A program made the translations under genes and the position numbers. Below the pieces are notes generated by a model. It made no database searches. It saw only the letters and a list, made by a program, of their open reading frames with translations, and had not been told where the DNA came from. This document shows, piece by piece, positions 40,277-48,097 of a stretch of DNA of 64,000 nucleotides. Within the stretch, counting starts at the first letter, position 1. Each line of letters begins with the position of its first letter. This stretch comes from Neptuniibacter halophilus (GTDB lineage: Bacteria; Pseudomonadota; Gammaproteobacteria; Pseudomonadales; Balneatricaceae): the NCBI RefSeq assembly GCF_030295765.1, contig NZ_AP027292.1, positions 868,001 to 932,000 on the forward strand. The letters run 5' to 3'.

Positions 40277-41053
40277 TCAGCGCAGGGTGCCGAGAATAAT
40301 GCCTTTGGTACGCAGGTGTTCCAGCGTTTCTGCTCCGCCACGCAGTACCATCTCAGGATCAGGGTGCTGCATCTCTTCAGCTATCTGCAGCAACGCCTCA
40401 CGTCCACTGAGGGCATCATCTTCATTTAACAGGTAGAGCAAACGCGCAGTGACCTGGTTAACCTCCATAAAATGGACCTGATCCTCACGATTCCTGTATG
40501 CGATCAGAAAAGTCGGGGCCTGCCCCGGCGCCTGCGGCTGAAACTCCGGGCCAATACCATGCACAGGAAACTGATAGCTGAGCAACCAGGCAAGCGGTGA
40601 TTGCCGGGGATGACCCTGCAGTAAATCACCGTTAGCATCGACATCCTGAACAGGCAATTCAATCTCTGAGGCATCCAGCGCGAGCTCTACCCATTCATAG
40701 TGCAGCAGCTCTGCCAGAAATGGCGGATCTTCCGGTTCAGGCTGCCGCGCGTGACTGACGAAATCGATAAACTCTTCACCGATCTCGAGAAAATAAGGGG
40801 TCTGGCAGCGATGCTGATCAAGAAAGCTACGCACCAGCTTTAACCAGTAATCTTGCGATGATATTTTCTTCAGCACCGGGAAGTTTCCCGCCAGAAAGCC
40901 TTCTACATTATTAAAAAACAGTTCCCGGTAGATCCCCATACGCCGATCCTCAACCCCTTCCGGTGCTGACTGCGCATCAGGGTTGCGAATATGGCCCGCG
41001 AAGGCGTACTGTAATTGCTGAAATTCAGAACGATCAGGCGACGGTCTGGGCAT
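40277..41053 (-). CDS. hvfC: DUF2063 RiPP maturation partner (HvfC type)
   Basis: A 258-residue protein whose N-terminal half is the DUF2063 domain ([41 protein letters not shown]). The C-terminal half (about 110-258) is the partner domain found in HvfC-type proteins. In studied systems this protein forms a heterodimer with the DUF692 enzyme and helps recognise the leader of the precursor peptide. Its start overlaps the DUF692 gene by 20 bases, implying coupled translation and equal amounts. Confidence 0.88.
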   Translation of the reverse strand: MPRPSPDRSEFQQLQYAFAGHIRNPDAQSAPEGVEDRRMGIYRELFFNNVEGFLAGNFPVLKKISSQDYWLKLVRSFLDQHRCQTPYFLEIGEEFIDFVSHARQPEPEDPPFLAELLHYEWVELALDASEIELPVQDVDANGDLLQGHPRQSPLAWLLSYQFPVHGIGPEFQPQAPGQAPTFLIAYRNREDQVHFMEVNQVTARLLYLLNEDDALSGREALLQIAEEMQHPDPEMVLRGGAETLEHLRTKGIILGTLR

Positions 41054-41891
41054 GATTCAACTTCCACTGATTCTGATAGAAACGCACCTGATCCACCTCC
41101 TGCAACAGCTCAACCAGCGGCGGTATATTAAAATCCCGCTCCAGCAGCGTCGGCACCGGGCCAAAACAATCATAGGTATGCTGCAGCAGCGTCCAAACCG
41201 GTTGCACCACATCGGCACCATGGGTATCCACAATCAGATCCTCCGCCTCGTTATAGTGTCCGGCAATGTGCAGATACATGATCCGCTCCGCCGGCATTGA
41301 CCGGATAAACGCCTGCGGGTCGTAACCATGATTAACACTGTTTACATAGACATTGTTAACGTCCAGCAGAAGGTCACAGTCCGCCTCCTCCAGCACTGCG
41401 AGGAGAAAATCCAGCTCACTCATCTCCGCTCCGGGTGCGGCATAGTAAGAGACATTTTCCATGGCAATACGCTGCTCCAGAAGATCCTGAACCTGACGGA
41501 TTCGCGCCGCTACGTAGTGCACCGCTTCCTCGGTAAAAGGTATCGGCATCAGATCGTAAAGATGACCGTCATCCGAACAGTAACTCAGGTGCTCCGAGTA
41601 ACCGCGAATATTATGTTCCCGAAGGAAGACTTTGAGGCGTTTAAGAAACTCAAAATCCAGTTCCGAAGGGCTACCGATAGAGAGCGAAAGACCATGTGCC
41701 ATAAAAGGGTGCCGCTCGGTGTAGTGGCGTAACCACTTACCAAAACGCCCTCCCAGACCGATCCAGTTTTCCGGCGCAATTTCGAGAAAGTCAAAGGCCC
41801 CCGGCGCAGCCTCCTGCAAGGTATCAGCCATAGAACGTCTGAATCCCATTCCGGCGCCTGCTACCGGATAACTTTTTGCATCCGCGTCCAT
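41034..41891 (-). CDS. hvfB: DUF692 (MNIO) multinuclear iron RiPP maturase (HvfB type)
   Basis: A 285-residue TIM-barrel enzyme of the multinuclear non-haem iron-dependent oxidative family. Family members remodel Cys residues of precursor peptides to oxygen- and sulfur-containing heterocycles that bind copper. Candidate iron ligands are visible: His66 (AHGLSLS), Glu100-His101 (SEHLSY), Glu145-Asn146 (MENVSYY), Asp177 and Asn180 (LLDVNN), His208 and His212 (LHIAGH), Asp222 and His224 (VDTHG), and Glu251. I start at 41891 because the next upstream ATG (41927) sits in the loop of a perfect hairpin. The substrate is almost certainly the Cys-rich protein encoded just upstream. Confidence 0.88.
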   Translation of the reverse strand: MDADAKSYPVAGAGMGFRRSMADTLQEAAPGAFDFLEIAPENWIGLGGRFGKWLRHYTERHPFMAHGLSLSIGSPSELDFEFLKRLKVFLREHNIRGYSEHLSYCSDDGHLYDLMPIPFTEEAVHYVAARIRQVQDLLEQRIAMENVSYYAAPGAEMSELDFLLAVLEEADCDLLLDVNNVYVNSVNHGYDPQAFIRSMPAERIMYLHIAGHYNEAEDLIVDTHGADVVQPVWTLLQHTYDCFGPVPTLLERDFNIPPLVELLQEVDQVRFYQNQWKLNHAQTVA

Positions 41892-41916
41892 CTTGCCCCC
41901 GCACTGATTAAACTGA

Positions 41917-41937
41917 AGGCCCTGCATGGCAGGGCCT
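41917..41937 (-). promoter_or_regulatory. Hairpin between the precursor and maturase genes
   Basis: A perfect 9-base-pair stem (41917-41925 with 41929-41937) closed by a 3-base loop lies 19 bases after the precursor stop and before the maturase start. No long T run follows, so it may act as a partial terminator or RNA-stabilising 3' end that keeps precursor mRNA in excess. It also holds the alternative maturase ATG. Confidence 0.6.
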
Positions 41938-41956
41938 CTGTGGTTACACCGGATAG

Positions 41957-42382
41957 TTACTTAGAACCACCGCATTTACCTTCGCCACATTTACCTTCTT
42001 TCTTAGTTTTATCGCCGCCGCATTTGCCTTCGCGCTCAGCTTTATCACCACCACATTTACCTTCACCGCACTTGCCTTCTTTTTTGGCTTTATCACCGCC
42101 ACATTTGCCTTCGCCGCATTTACCTTCTTTCTCGGCTTTTTTCTCAGCACCGCATCGGCCTTCACCACACTTGCCTTCTTTTTCCGCTTTTTTCTCAGCG
42201 CCGCACTTCCCTTCGCCACATTTTCCTTCACTGGCAGCCAACTGCTGGTTGTAACCGGAAGAGAGATCCGTCGTTGCAAACGGGTTCTCTGCAGCGGTCG
42301 CGATTGGTGCCGTTGCCATACCCGCAATAAACGCGGCGCCTACCGCAGCCACCATCGGTTTTACAGAAGATTGATTAGCCAT
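41957..42382 (-). CDS. hvfA: EGKCG-repeat RiPP metallophore precursor (HvfA/bufferin type)
   Basis: A 141-residue exported precursor. A Sec-type signal peptide covers residues 1 to about 31 (ATAPIATAA). A short spacer (about 32-51) is followed by a repeat region in which all eleven Cys (55, 60, 72, 77, 89, 94, 105, 110, 121, 132, 137) lie in the pattern EG[K/R]CG: ten EGKCG and one EGRCG. The motifs are mostly in tandem pairs, separated by charged linkers of two kinds (AEKKAEK and GDK-x-x-x). In HvfA-type peptides each such Cys is the site modified by the DUF692/DUF2063 pair to give a copper-binding heterocycle. The low complexity also produces a proline-rich antisense frame that is not a gene. 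Function as a periplasmic copper sponge is inferred. Confidence 0.87.
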   Translation of the reverse strand: MANQSSVKPMVAAVGAAFIAGMATAPIATAAENPFATTDLSSGYNQQLAASEGKCGEGKCGAEKKAEKEGKCGEGRCGAEKKAEKEGKCGEGKCGGDKAKKEGKCGEGKCGGDKAEREGKCGGDKTKKEGKCGEGKCGGSK

Positions 42383-42463
42383 TTTAAAACACCCCTAATG
42401 TCAGTTTGTTATCGTCTTGCTCTTGTTTATGTTTGCCAGAGCCTGTCACGAGCTCTTGCGGTT

Positions 42464-42491
42464 GAGACTCAGGAATTTTAATAAGGTTTCA
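42464..42491 (-). promoter_or_regulatory. Possible ECF-sigma promoter of the hvf operon
   Basis: On the minus strand TGAAACC (42485-42491), 16 bases and GTCTC (42464-42468) lie about 80 bases before the precursor ATG. The layout resembles promoters read by extracytoplasmic-function sigma factors, which control several operons of this class. No ECF sigma or anti-sigma gene is in this window. The 295-base gap 42383-42677 must also hold the bioA promoter on the other strand; I see no gene in it. Confidence 0.3.
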
Positions 42492-42677
42492 AAAATTATT
42501 CTGAATTACCTTTACCTGTCATCCGAGTACCACAGATAGATTCCATGACTGATAAATGGTTCCATAAACTTTGGTCCAACCCTGAAGTTTGCTTGATCCC
42601 TTAGCTCAGGCAGGCTCTAATTAGCGGTTCGGCCTCAGGGCATTCATATCGGCAACGCAAGACATAAGGTCTGTACC

Positions 42678-43964
42678 ATGATCAACAATCAGCAGGTTGA
42701 GTTCGACCAGCAACATATCTGGCACCCCTACTCATCGATGATCAATCCTCCTGCCGCTTATCCGGTGGAGTCCGCATCCGGGGTTCGGATCAAGCTCGCT
42801 GATGGCCGCGAGCTGATCGATGGCATGGCCTCCTGGTGGTCGGTGATTCATGGCTATAACCATCCACAACTGAATCAGGCTGCCCACGAACAGATCGACC
42901 GTATGGCACACGTGATGTTCGGTGGTCTGACTCACGAACCAGCCATTGAGCTGTGCCGTAAATTGGTCGAGATGACCCCCGCCAGACTTGATCGGGTTTT
43001 TCTCGCCGACTCAGGCTCTGTCGCCGTTGAAGTTGCACTGAAAATGGCGATCCAGTACTACCACGCGCAGGGGAAACCGCAGAAACATAAATTACTGACC
43101 ATCCGCAACGGCTACCATGGAGACACGTTTGGCGCGATGTCAGTATGCGATCCGGTTACCGGCATGCATGAAATTTTCAGCGGCGTACTGCCAAAACACT
43201 TTTTTGCTCCGGCTCCTCAGATCGGCTTTTCGGACGCCTGGAGAGATGATGAGATCACTCCTCTGGCCAGTCTGCTGGCAGAAAACCACGGCCAGATCGC
43301 CGCATTGATACTCGAACCGATTGTGCAGGGTGCCGGGGGAATGCGCTTCTACTCCCCCACCTACCTGAAAAAAGCCCGTGAACTGTGCGATGAATACGAT
43401 GTACTGTTGATTGCCGATGAGATCGCGACCGGGTTTGGCCGCACCGGCGCACTGTTTGCCTGTGAACACGCTGGCATTGAGCCGGATATTCTCTGTGTCG
43501 GCAAAGCACTGACCGGCGGTTACATGACACTGGCAGCCACGCTGACCAGCGCAAAAGTCGGCGAGACAATCTCCGCAGGCGGCGCGGGCTGTTTTATGCA
43601 CGGCCCCACATTTATGGGTAACCCGCTGGCTTGCGCCGTGGCGAATCAGAGCCTGCAGCTTTTGCAGACCAACGACTGGCAGTCGAATGTCCTGCGGATT
43701 GAACAAGGCCTCATAGCCGGGCTTGCCGCCGCCACAGAGCTGGAGGCCGTCGCCGATGTTCGCTGCCTCGGTGCCATTGGTGTCATTGAGATGAAAGAGC
43801 CCGTCGTTACAACAGAGATACAGAAACTGTTTATTGAACGCGGCCTCTGGATTCGGCCGTTTGGAAAACTAGTCTACGTAATGCCGCCCTACGTGATGCA
43901 GGATGATGATCTGGATCTGCTCACCCGGGGCATGATTGATGCGATCGCCCACTACAGGAGATAG
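42678..43964 (+). CDS. bioA: Adenosylmethionine-8-amino-7-oxononanoate aminotransferase
   Basis: Makes 7,8-diaminononanoate with SAM as amino donor, the step between BioF and BioD. The 428-residue class III aminotransferase begins with [11 protein letters not shown] and has [16 protein letters not shown], typical BioA signatures. Also visible are the pyridoxal-ring contact [15 protein letters not shown] and the PLP lysine in [10 protein letters not shown]. It lies about 7 kb from the other bio genes and on the opposite strand. A thioesterase gene follows after 9 bases. Confidence 0.95.
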   Translation: MINNQQVEFDQQHIWHPYSSMINPPAAYPVESASGVRIKLADGRELIDGMASWWSVIHGYNHPQLNQAAHEQIDRMAHVMFGGLTHEPAIELCRKLVEMTPARLDRVFLADSGSVAVEVALKMAIQYYHAQGKPQKHKLLTIRNGYHGDTFGAMSVCDPVTGMHEIFSGVLPKHFFAPAPQIGFSDAWRDDEITPLASLLAENHGQIAALILEPIVQGAGGMRFYSPTYLKKARELCDEYDVLLIADEIATGFGRTGALFACEHAGIEPDILCVGKALTGGYMTLAATLTSAKVGETISAGGAGCFMHGPTFMGNPLACAVANQSLQLLQTNDWQSNVLRIEQGLIAGLAAATELEAVADVRCLGAIGVIEMKEPVVTTEIQKLFIERGLWIRPFGKLVYVMPPYVMQDDDLDLLTRGMIDAIAHYRR

Positions 43965-43973
43965 GAAGCGAAC

Positions 43974-44405
43974 ATGGCAAGAATAAAGATCGACATGCCG
44001 GAGAATTATATTTTCTCTACTGAACTACCGATCCGTATCAGTGATATCAACTACGGCGGTCACCTGAGTAACGATGCGATGCTCTCGATTGTGCATGAAG
44101 CGCGTATTCGTTTTCTCAACCAGTATCACTATGCTGAGCTGGACATTGAGGGCCTGGGTCTGATCATGACAGACTCTGCAATTGTTTATAAAGCGGAAGG
44201 CTTCCATGGCGATCAACTACAGATCGATGTAGCTGTGGGTGACTTCAATAAGTATGGCTGTGATATCTACTACCTGATCAGTAACAAGAAAACTGCTGTC
44301 GAAGTGGCCCACGCCAAAACTGGCGTTGTGTTCTTTGATTACGAGAAACGCAAAGTCAGCCCAATCCCCGAAGCATTCATGGATAAAGTGGTTAAATTGA
44401 GATAA
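43974..44405 (+). CDS. Acyl-CoA thioesterase family protein (4HBT hot-dog fold)
   Basis: A 143-residue hot-dog-fold protein with the catalytic-helix signature RISDINYGGHLSNDAMLSI near residues 22-40, where Asp and Asn/His fit the 4-hydroxybenzoyl-CoA thioesterase group. It is transcribed with bioA (9-base gap) and ends at a strong terminator. A role in handling acyl-thioesters for biotin or fatty acid metabolism is possible, but nothing in the sequence proves it. Confidence 0.8.
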   Translation: MARIKIDMPENYIFSTELPIRISDINYGGHLSNDAMLSIVHEARIRFLNQYHYAELDIEGLGLIMTDSAIVYKAEGFHGDQLQIDVAVGDFNKYGCDIYYLISNKKTAVEVAHAKTGVVFFDYEKRKVSPIPEAFMDKVVKLR

Positions 44406-44423
44406 ACGGCGCCTAAAAGCCAT

Positions 44424-44450
44424 AAAAAAGCCGCTAAGTGCGGCTTTTTT
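44424..44450. terminator. Bidirectional intrinsic terminator between thioesterase and dnaB
   Basis: An 11-base-pair stem (AAAAAAGCCGC / GCGGCTTTTTT) with a 5-base loop, placed between two convergent genes. Confidence 0.9.
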
Positions 44451-44461
44451 ACATTCAGAGA

Positions 44462-45856
44462 CTAGTCATCCATCCCAGCATACTGCGCGTAGACATCCGG
44501 CGCCAGATTCTCAAATTTAGTGTACTTACCGATAAAGGCCAGACGTGAGGTACCGATGGGACCGTTACGCTGCTTACCGATAATGATCTCCGCAACCCCT
44601 TTGTGCTCAGAGTCCTCGTTGTACACCTCGTCACGGTAGATAAACATGATCACATCGGCGTCCTGCTCGATCGCACCGGATTCACGCAGATCCGAGTTAA
44701 CCGGACGTTTATTAGGCCGCTGCTCCAGCGTACGGTTAAGCTGCGACAGGGCCACCACCGGACACTCCAGCTCTTTGGCCACCGCCTTCAGGGAGCGGGA
44801 AATCTCTGAGATCTCCTGGGTACGGCTCTCAATACCCGGCGTTTTCATCTGCATCAACTGCAGGTAGTCGATCATGATCATCGCCAGATCGCCATGTTCA
44901 CGTACAATACGTCGCGCCCGGGTACGCATCTCATTGGGGCTGATGCCGGCCTGATCGTCGATAAACAGCGGCTTGTCACGCAACATATTTACCGCGGTGG
45001 TCAGCTTAGGCCAATCTTCCTCTTCCAGCTTACCAGTACGTACCCGGGTCTGGTCGATCCGTCCCAGAGAGGACAACATACGTGTCATCAACTGCTCCGC
45101 GGGCATTTCCAGACTGAACACCAACACCGGCTTATCACTCGACATCAGCGCATTTTCAACCAGGTTCATGGCAAAGGTCGTTTTACCCATCGATGGACGG
45201 GCCGCAACGATAATCAGGTCAGAGGGCTGCAGACCAGAGGTTTTCTTATCCAGATCATCAAAACCTGTGGTCACACCGGTCATATCGCCATCACTGTTGA
45301 ACATGGTGTCGATACGATCGACCGCCTTCTTCAGCAGCTCATTGACCCCTTCCGGGCCGCCCTGACTGGGACGATTCTCCGCGATCTGAAAGATCTTCTG
45401 CTCAGCTTCGTTAAGGATCTCTTCGGAGGTACGCCCCTCCGGGTGGAAAGCACCGTCTGCAATTTCGTTGGCAGCGGTAATCATCTGCCGTAACAGCGAG
45501 CGGTCACGGACGATTTCAGAGTAGGCGCGAATATTCGAGGCACTGGGGGTATTTTTAGCCAGTTCGATCAGGTAATCCAGACCTCCGGCGCTTTCCAGCT
45601 CTCCGGTCCGGTCCAGCTCCTCCGACAGGGTTACCACATCGATCGGATTACCATTATTCACCAGCTTGCGCATGGTACGGTAGATCTGACGGTGCTCCTG
45701 ACGATAGAAGTTATCATCCAGCACCACCTCAGACACGGTATCCCAGGCGTTGTTATCCAGCATCAGACCGCCCAGAACAGACTGCTCCGCCTCCATCGAG
45801 TGGGGCGGCACCTTAATCTTGGCCAGATCGGCGTCTGTCAGTTCACTCTTTTCCAT
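44462..45856 (-). CDS. dnaB: Replicative DNA helicase
   Basis: The hexameric helicase of the replication fork. The 464-residue protein has the N-terminal primase-interacting domain (VPPHSMEAEQSVLGGLMLDNNAW) and a RecA-like domain with Walker A ARPSMGKTTFAMN and the IDYLQLM Walker B strand. The ATG at 45856 is preferred since GATGGA precedes it; an ATG three codons upstream lies directly after the T run of the rplI terminator and has no ribosome site. It is the last gene in the rpsF-rpsR-DUF2232-rplI-dnaB order. Confidence 0.95.
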   Translation of the reverse strand: MEKSELTDADLAKIKVPPHSMEAEQSVLGGLMLDNNAWDTVSEVVLDDNFYRQEHRQIYRTMRKLVNNGNPIDVVTLSEELDRTGELESAGGLDYLIELAKNTPSASNIRAYSEIVRDRSLLRQMITAANEIADGAFHPEGRTSEEILNEAEQKIFQIAENRPSQGGPEGVNELLKKAVDRIDTMFNSDGDMTGVTTGFDDLDKKTSGLQPSDLIIVAARPSMGKTTFAMNLVENALMSSDKPVLVFSLEMPAEQLMTRMLSSLGRIDQTRVRTGKLEEEDWPKLTTAVNMLRDKPLFIDDQAGISPNEMRTRARRIVREHGDLAMIMIDYLQLMQMKTPGIESRTQEISEISRSLKAVAKELECPVVALSQLNRTLEQRPNKRPVNSDLRESGAIEQDADVIMFIYRDEVYNEDSEHKGVAEIIIGKQRNGPIGTSRLAFIGKYTKFENLAPDVYAQYAGMDD

Positions 45857-45867
45857 AATGTCCATCG

Positions 45868-45912
45868 GTCAAAAAACAAAAAAGCACTGCGGGCTGAGCC
45901 ACGCAGTGCTTT
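45868..45912 (-). terminator. Intrinsic terminator between rplI and dnaB
   Basis: A 10-base-pair stem (45881-45890 with 45903-45912) with a 12-base loop is followed on the minus strand by TTTTTTGTTTTTT. The T run ends only a few bases before the dnaB start. Confidence 0.85.
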
Positions 45913-45941
45913 ATAGTACAGCAGTGTCTGACTGAAGACGA

Positions 45942-46388
45942 TTACTCGCCTACAATTGCCAGCTTAACTGTTGCAGTAACTTCAGGGTGCAGCTGAACAG
46001 CGATGTCGAACTCACCGATAGCGCGCAGAGCGCCTTCTGGCAGACGAACTTCGCTCTTGCATACTTCTGCACCAGCAGCAGTGATTGCATCAGCGATATC
46101 GCGAGTACCGATAGAACCAAACAGTTTACCTTCATCGCCACATTTAGCAGTGATGGTCACTTCTTTTTCGTTCAGTACTTCAGCGCGAGCAGTCGCAGCA
46201 GCCAGCTTCTCAGCAGCAGCAGCTTCCAGTTCAGCACGACGTTCTTCAAACGCAGCAACGTTTGATGCAGTTGCAGGAACAGCTTTGCCCTGCGGTACCA
46301 GGTAGTTGCGACCGAAACCGCTTTTTACGGAAACTTTGTCACCGAGGTTACCCAGCTTACCAATTTTTTCGAGCAGAATAACTTCCAT
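45942..46388 (-). CDS. rplI: 50S ribosomal protein L9
   Basis: Ribosomal protein bL9, which has an N-terminal rRNA-binding domain and a C-terminal domain joined by a long helix. The 148-residue product starts [36 protein letters not shown], the universal L9 signature. GAGG lies 7 bases before the ATG. A terminator follows. Confidence 0.97.
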   Translation of the reverse strand: MEVILLEKIGKLGNLGDKVSVKSGFGRNYLVPQGKAVPATASNVAAFEERRAELEAAAAEKLAAATARAEVLNEKEVTITAKCGDEGKLFGSIGTRDIADAITAAGAEVCKSEVRLPEGALRAIGEFDIAVQLHPEVTATVKLAIVGE

Positions 46389-46426
46389 CTCGTAAACCTC
46401 TTTTGTTCTGCAATCTAATTGCAGTC

Positions 46427-47275
46427 CTAGTTCTTGACCGGTATCCGTGCCCGGATATCAACAAAACTGTCGATAAGGGCCGCCAATACCAGTAGCGTAA
46501 TCACATACGGTCCTACAAAGATGATCGCCATATAAAAGGCCACCAGCCAGGACCTGCCTAAATCACGTTTTGCCAGACTGCCATGCACCAATGCGAAACC
46601 CGCAAAGATCCAGGGTAGCAATAACAGTGGTAACCAGCGCATAAAGTCGAGCTCCAACTGGTAACTCAACAACACGACCAGTAACAGCGCTCCGCTGAAG
46701 GATGGCGGTAGTTTCAACTGATGAAACTCCTGCCTGAACCCGCCCGGATTGTACAAGCCGGACTGCCAGGAACGCGCCATGATCAAACTGAGCAGCATGA
46801 TCGCTGTATGCACCGAACCCAATCCACCTAACAGCAGCAACCGGAGTCGCTCTCTGTCGAGGCTGACCTCAGCAGACGGGGCCGCCGACTGTGAAAGAAA
46901 CTTTTCTGTCGCTTCAATCACCTGACCGAGAACACCGTCGAGCACTGTTTCCAGCCCCAGACCGGCCAGTGCCCCGATCGGCAGTGCTATCATCAGCACT
47001 TTCGCCCAGGACACGGTTTCCCGTAATGCGACAGCAAGCAAATAAGCGCCTGTTATCACAGCCAGTGGTGTCGGATCTCCACTGTATGCCCAAGCTCCGG
47101 CAGGCAATAACACCCACAACAGAACTCCGGCACCATCGCCCGGCCCCTTACGCAGGGTCACCAGAGCAACAGTTGCTGCACTCACCCAGTAAAGCAGTGG
47201 CAGCAAGGCGGCAATAACCGCCACAAAAGCCGCTTGTTTGCGGCCTTTCATGACCAGTTCGGCCAAGGCACGCAT
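46427..47275 (-). CDS. DUF2232 family membrane protein
   Basis: A 282-residue integral membrane protein with about eight hydrophobic helices. It belongs to the DUF2232 (YybS-like) group that occurs between rpsR and rplI in Pseudomonas and its relatives. The function is unknown; energy-coupling-type transport folds have been suggested for the family. It has a GGAGAG ribosome site and is co-transcribed with the ribosomal genes. Confidence 0.82.
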   Translation of the reverse strand: MRALAELVMKGRKQAAFVAVIAALLPLLYWVSAATVALVTLRKGPGDGAGVLLWVLLPAGAWAYSGDPTPLAVITGAYLLAVALRETVSWAKVLMIALPIGALAGLGLETVLDGVLGQVIEATEKFLSQSAAPSAEVSLDRERLRLLLLGGLGSVHTAIMLLSLIMARSWQSGLYNPGGFRQEFHQLKLPPSFSGALLLVVLLSYQLELDFMRWLPLLLLPWIFAGFALVHGSLAKRDLGRSWLVAFYMAIIFVGPYVITLLVLAALIDSFVDIRARIPVKN

Positions 47276-47294
47276 AGGCGACTCTCCTACCTAA

Positions 47295-47522
47295 TTACTG
47301 ATGACCATCAGTGTAAGGCAGCAGCGCTACGAAACGAGCACGCTTGATAGCAGTTGCCAGCTGACGCTGGTAACGCGCTTTAGTACCAGTGATGCGGCTA
47401 GGTACGATTTTGCCAGTTTCGGTGATGTAACCTTTCAGAGTGTCCAGATCTTTGTAATCGATCTCTTGAACACCTTCAGCCGTAAAACGGCAGAACTTAC
47501 GACGGCGGAAAAAACGAGCCAT
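47295..47522 (-). CDS. rpsR: 30S ribosomal protein S18
   Basis: Ribosomal protein bS18, 75 residues, which pairs with S6 on the 30S platform. [26 protein letters not shown] is diagnostic. A strong GAGGAGAG ribosome site lies in the 23-base gap after rpsF. Confidence 0.97.
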   Translation of the reverse strand: MARFFRRRKFCRFTAEGVQEIDYKDLDTLKGYITETGKIVPSRITGTKARYQRQLATAIKRARFVALLPYTDGHQ

Positions 47523-47545
47523 TGTATCTCTCCTCAGAATTAATA

Positions 47546-47968
47546 TTACTCAGCAGAAGCTTCTTCAGAAGCTTCAGCAGCAGGTGCTGCTTCTTCGGCT
47601 GGTTTTTCAGCAGCTTTCTCTTCACGACGTGGCTTACGCTCTTCGCGGGATTCAGCAGCTTTGATTGGAGAGATCTCAGTGATCGCTTCTTTACGACGGA
47701 TAACCATGTTACGCAGAACAGCGTCGTTGTAACGGAACAGGTTTTCCAGCTCATCCAGAGTTTCCTGACCACATTCGATGTTCATCAGGACATAGTGTGC
47801 TTTGTGAGCATTGTTGATTGGGTAAGCCAACTGACGGCGGCCCCAGTCTTCCAGACGATGAATTTTGCCTTCAGCACCTTCGATCAGAGAGGTGTAACGC
47901 TCAACCATCGCAGAAACCTGCTCACTCTGGTTCGGGTGAACCAGAAATACGATTTCATAATGACGCAT
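47546..47968 (-). CDS. rpsF: 30S ribosomal protein S6
   Basis: Ribosomal protein bS6, 140 residues. I use the ATG at 47968 giving [18 protein letters not shown], with a perfect AAGGAG site; the frame extends upstream but into the leader. The core ends near residue 98, and an Ala/Glu/Lys-rich tail of about 40 residues follows, as in E. coli, where glutamates are added post-translationally. Confidence 0.97.
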   Translation of the reverse strand: MRHYEIVFLVHPNQSEQVSAMVERYTSLIEGAEGKIHRLEDWGRRQLAYPINNAHKAHYVLMNIECGQETLDELENLFRYNDAVLRNMVIRRKEAITEISPIKAAESREERKPRREEKAAEKPAEEAAPAAEASEEASAE

Positions 47969-48035
47969 TTTAGCTCCTTTCGGGTTAATAGCCCCCTTCC
48001 GCACCATGCGAAAGGCAGCAAGGAGATTGGAAATA
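47969..48035 (-). promoter_or_regulatory. Candidate S6:S18 autoregulatory leader of rpsF
   Basis: The leader directly before rpsF has a G-rich run, a short AU-rich loop and the bases ACCCGAAAGGAG that overlap the ribosome site. This resembles the known S6:S18-binding leader of rpsF, in which a CCG bulge mimics the 16S binding site. A covariance-model scan would confirm or refute it. Confidence 0.35.
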
Positions 48036-48097
48036 GTTCTCCAAAGGACGCGTAATTCTACGCACCTTGCAAGTCGGTTGCAAGTTATGCCTACAGA

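Noticed and set aside
41957..42240. Repeated DNA that might suggest a CRISPR array
   Set aside because: The repeats are short, imperfect, in codon register, and encode EG[K/R]CG motifs; there are no unique spacers of constant length.
41940..42254. Plus-strand open frame rich in Pro-His-Leu-Ser repeats
   Set aside because: It is the antisense shadow of the EGKCG repeats of the precursor gene; the repeat DNA keeps the frame open without being coding.
47969..48007. Longer rpsF start
   Set aside because: The ATG at 47968 has a perfect AAGGAG site and gives the standard S6 N-terminus.
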